Positions 14,271-14,271 of a stretch of 14,271 nt of DNA are shown here, in pieces (the first letter of the stretch is position 1; the number at the start of each line of letters is the position of its first letter). Source of the DNA: Bacteroidia bacterium (lineage in GTDB: Bacteria; Bacteroidota; Bacteroidia; Bacteroidales; GCA-2748055); contig SPBY01000023.1 of the NCBI GenBank assembly GCA_004525825.1, forward strand, positions 1 through 14,271. Reading direction: 5' to 3'. Both the position numbers and the translations under genes were made by a program. The notes under the pieces were generated by a model that saw nothing but the letters and a program-made list of their open reading frames with translations, made no database searches and had not been told where the DNA came from.

Positions 14271-14271
14271 A

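Noticed and set aside
1..14271. CRISPR array, tRNA or rRNA gene, insertion sequence
   Set aside because: No regularly spaced repeats, cloverleaf sequence, rRNA core motif or transposase was recognised on either strand.

Overview
The window looks like chromosomal DNA from a member of the Bacteroidota. The evidence is several short lipoproteins with Bacteroidota-style lipoboxes (SSC, VVAC, TGC), A-rich tracts before start codons instead of strong Shine-Dalgarno sites, a perfect TAnnTTTG-type -7 element before the esterase gene, and gene families common in that phylum (DUF1080 proteins, a Tat-exported TIM-barrel isomerase, an S9 peptidase, a GH20 lipoprotein). Genus cannot be resolved. I see no rRNA, tRNA, CRISPR array, insertion sequence or phage gene.

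Layout, left to right. (1) 62-397 (+): a small four-helix membrane protein of unknown role. (2) 443-1342 (+): a two-gene unit joined stop-to-start, a DUF6922-like small protein and an AbiEii-type nucleotidyltransferase, which reads as a type IV toxin-antitoxin pair. (3) 1360-1589 (+): a 43-codon lipoprotein ORF followed by an out-of-frame short ORF, perhaps a decayed gene. (4) 10055 down to 1611 (-): six genes in one direction: an AlkD-like DNA glycosylase, a GH20 hexosaminidase lipoprotein (ATGA overlap), two DUF1080 proteins (3 nt apart), a secreted protein with roughly 40-residue GPY-type repeats, and a secreted S9 prolyl-oligopeptidase-family peptidase. The spacing (4 nt overlap, then gaps of 52, 3, 22 and 62 nt) allows one long or two shorter operons. 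(5) 10122-10952 (+): a secreted alpha/beta hydrolase, divergent from the AlkD gene. (6) 11042-11251 (-): a small zinc-ribbon protein, with a truncated RidA-family gene start just behind it (11320-11397, -). (7) 11564-12925 (+): a lipoprotein and a Tat-exported sugar isomerase/epimerase-like protein, 15 nt apart, behind a promoter-like region holding a 14-bp perfect palindrome. (8) 12990-14270 (-): kynureninase, complete, starting one base from the window edge.

Functionally, most of the window is envelope and periplasmic catabolism: glycan cleavage (GH20), 3-keto-glycoside hydrolysis (DUF1080), peptide cleavage (S9), ester cleavage (alpha/beta hydrolase) and sugar isomerisation (TIM barrel). 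No SusC/SusD pair, sugar oxidoreductase or regulator is present, so any pathway is incomplete here. Hand counts of a few 60-base stretches suggest the block 443-7260 is generally more AT-rich than the GH20 and kynureninase regions, so parts may differ in origin. I did not find a clearly new multi-gene system. The best leads are the repeat protein within the DUF1080/S9 run, the toxin-antitoxin unit, the RidA remnant and the palindrome.
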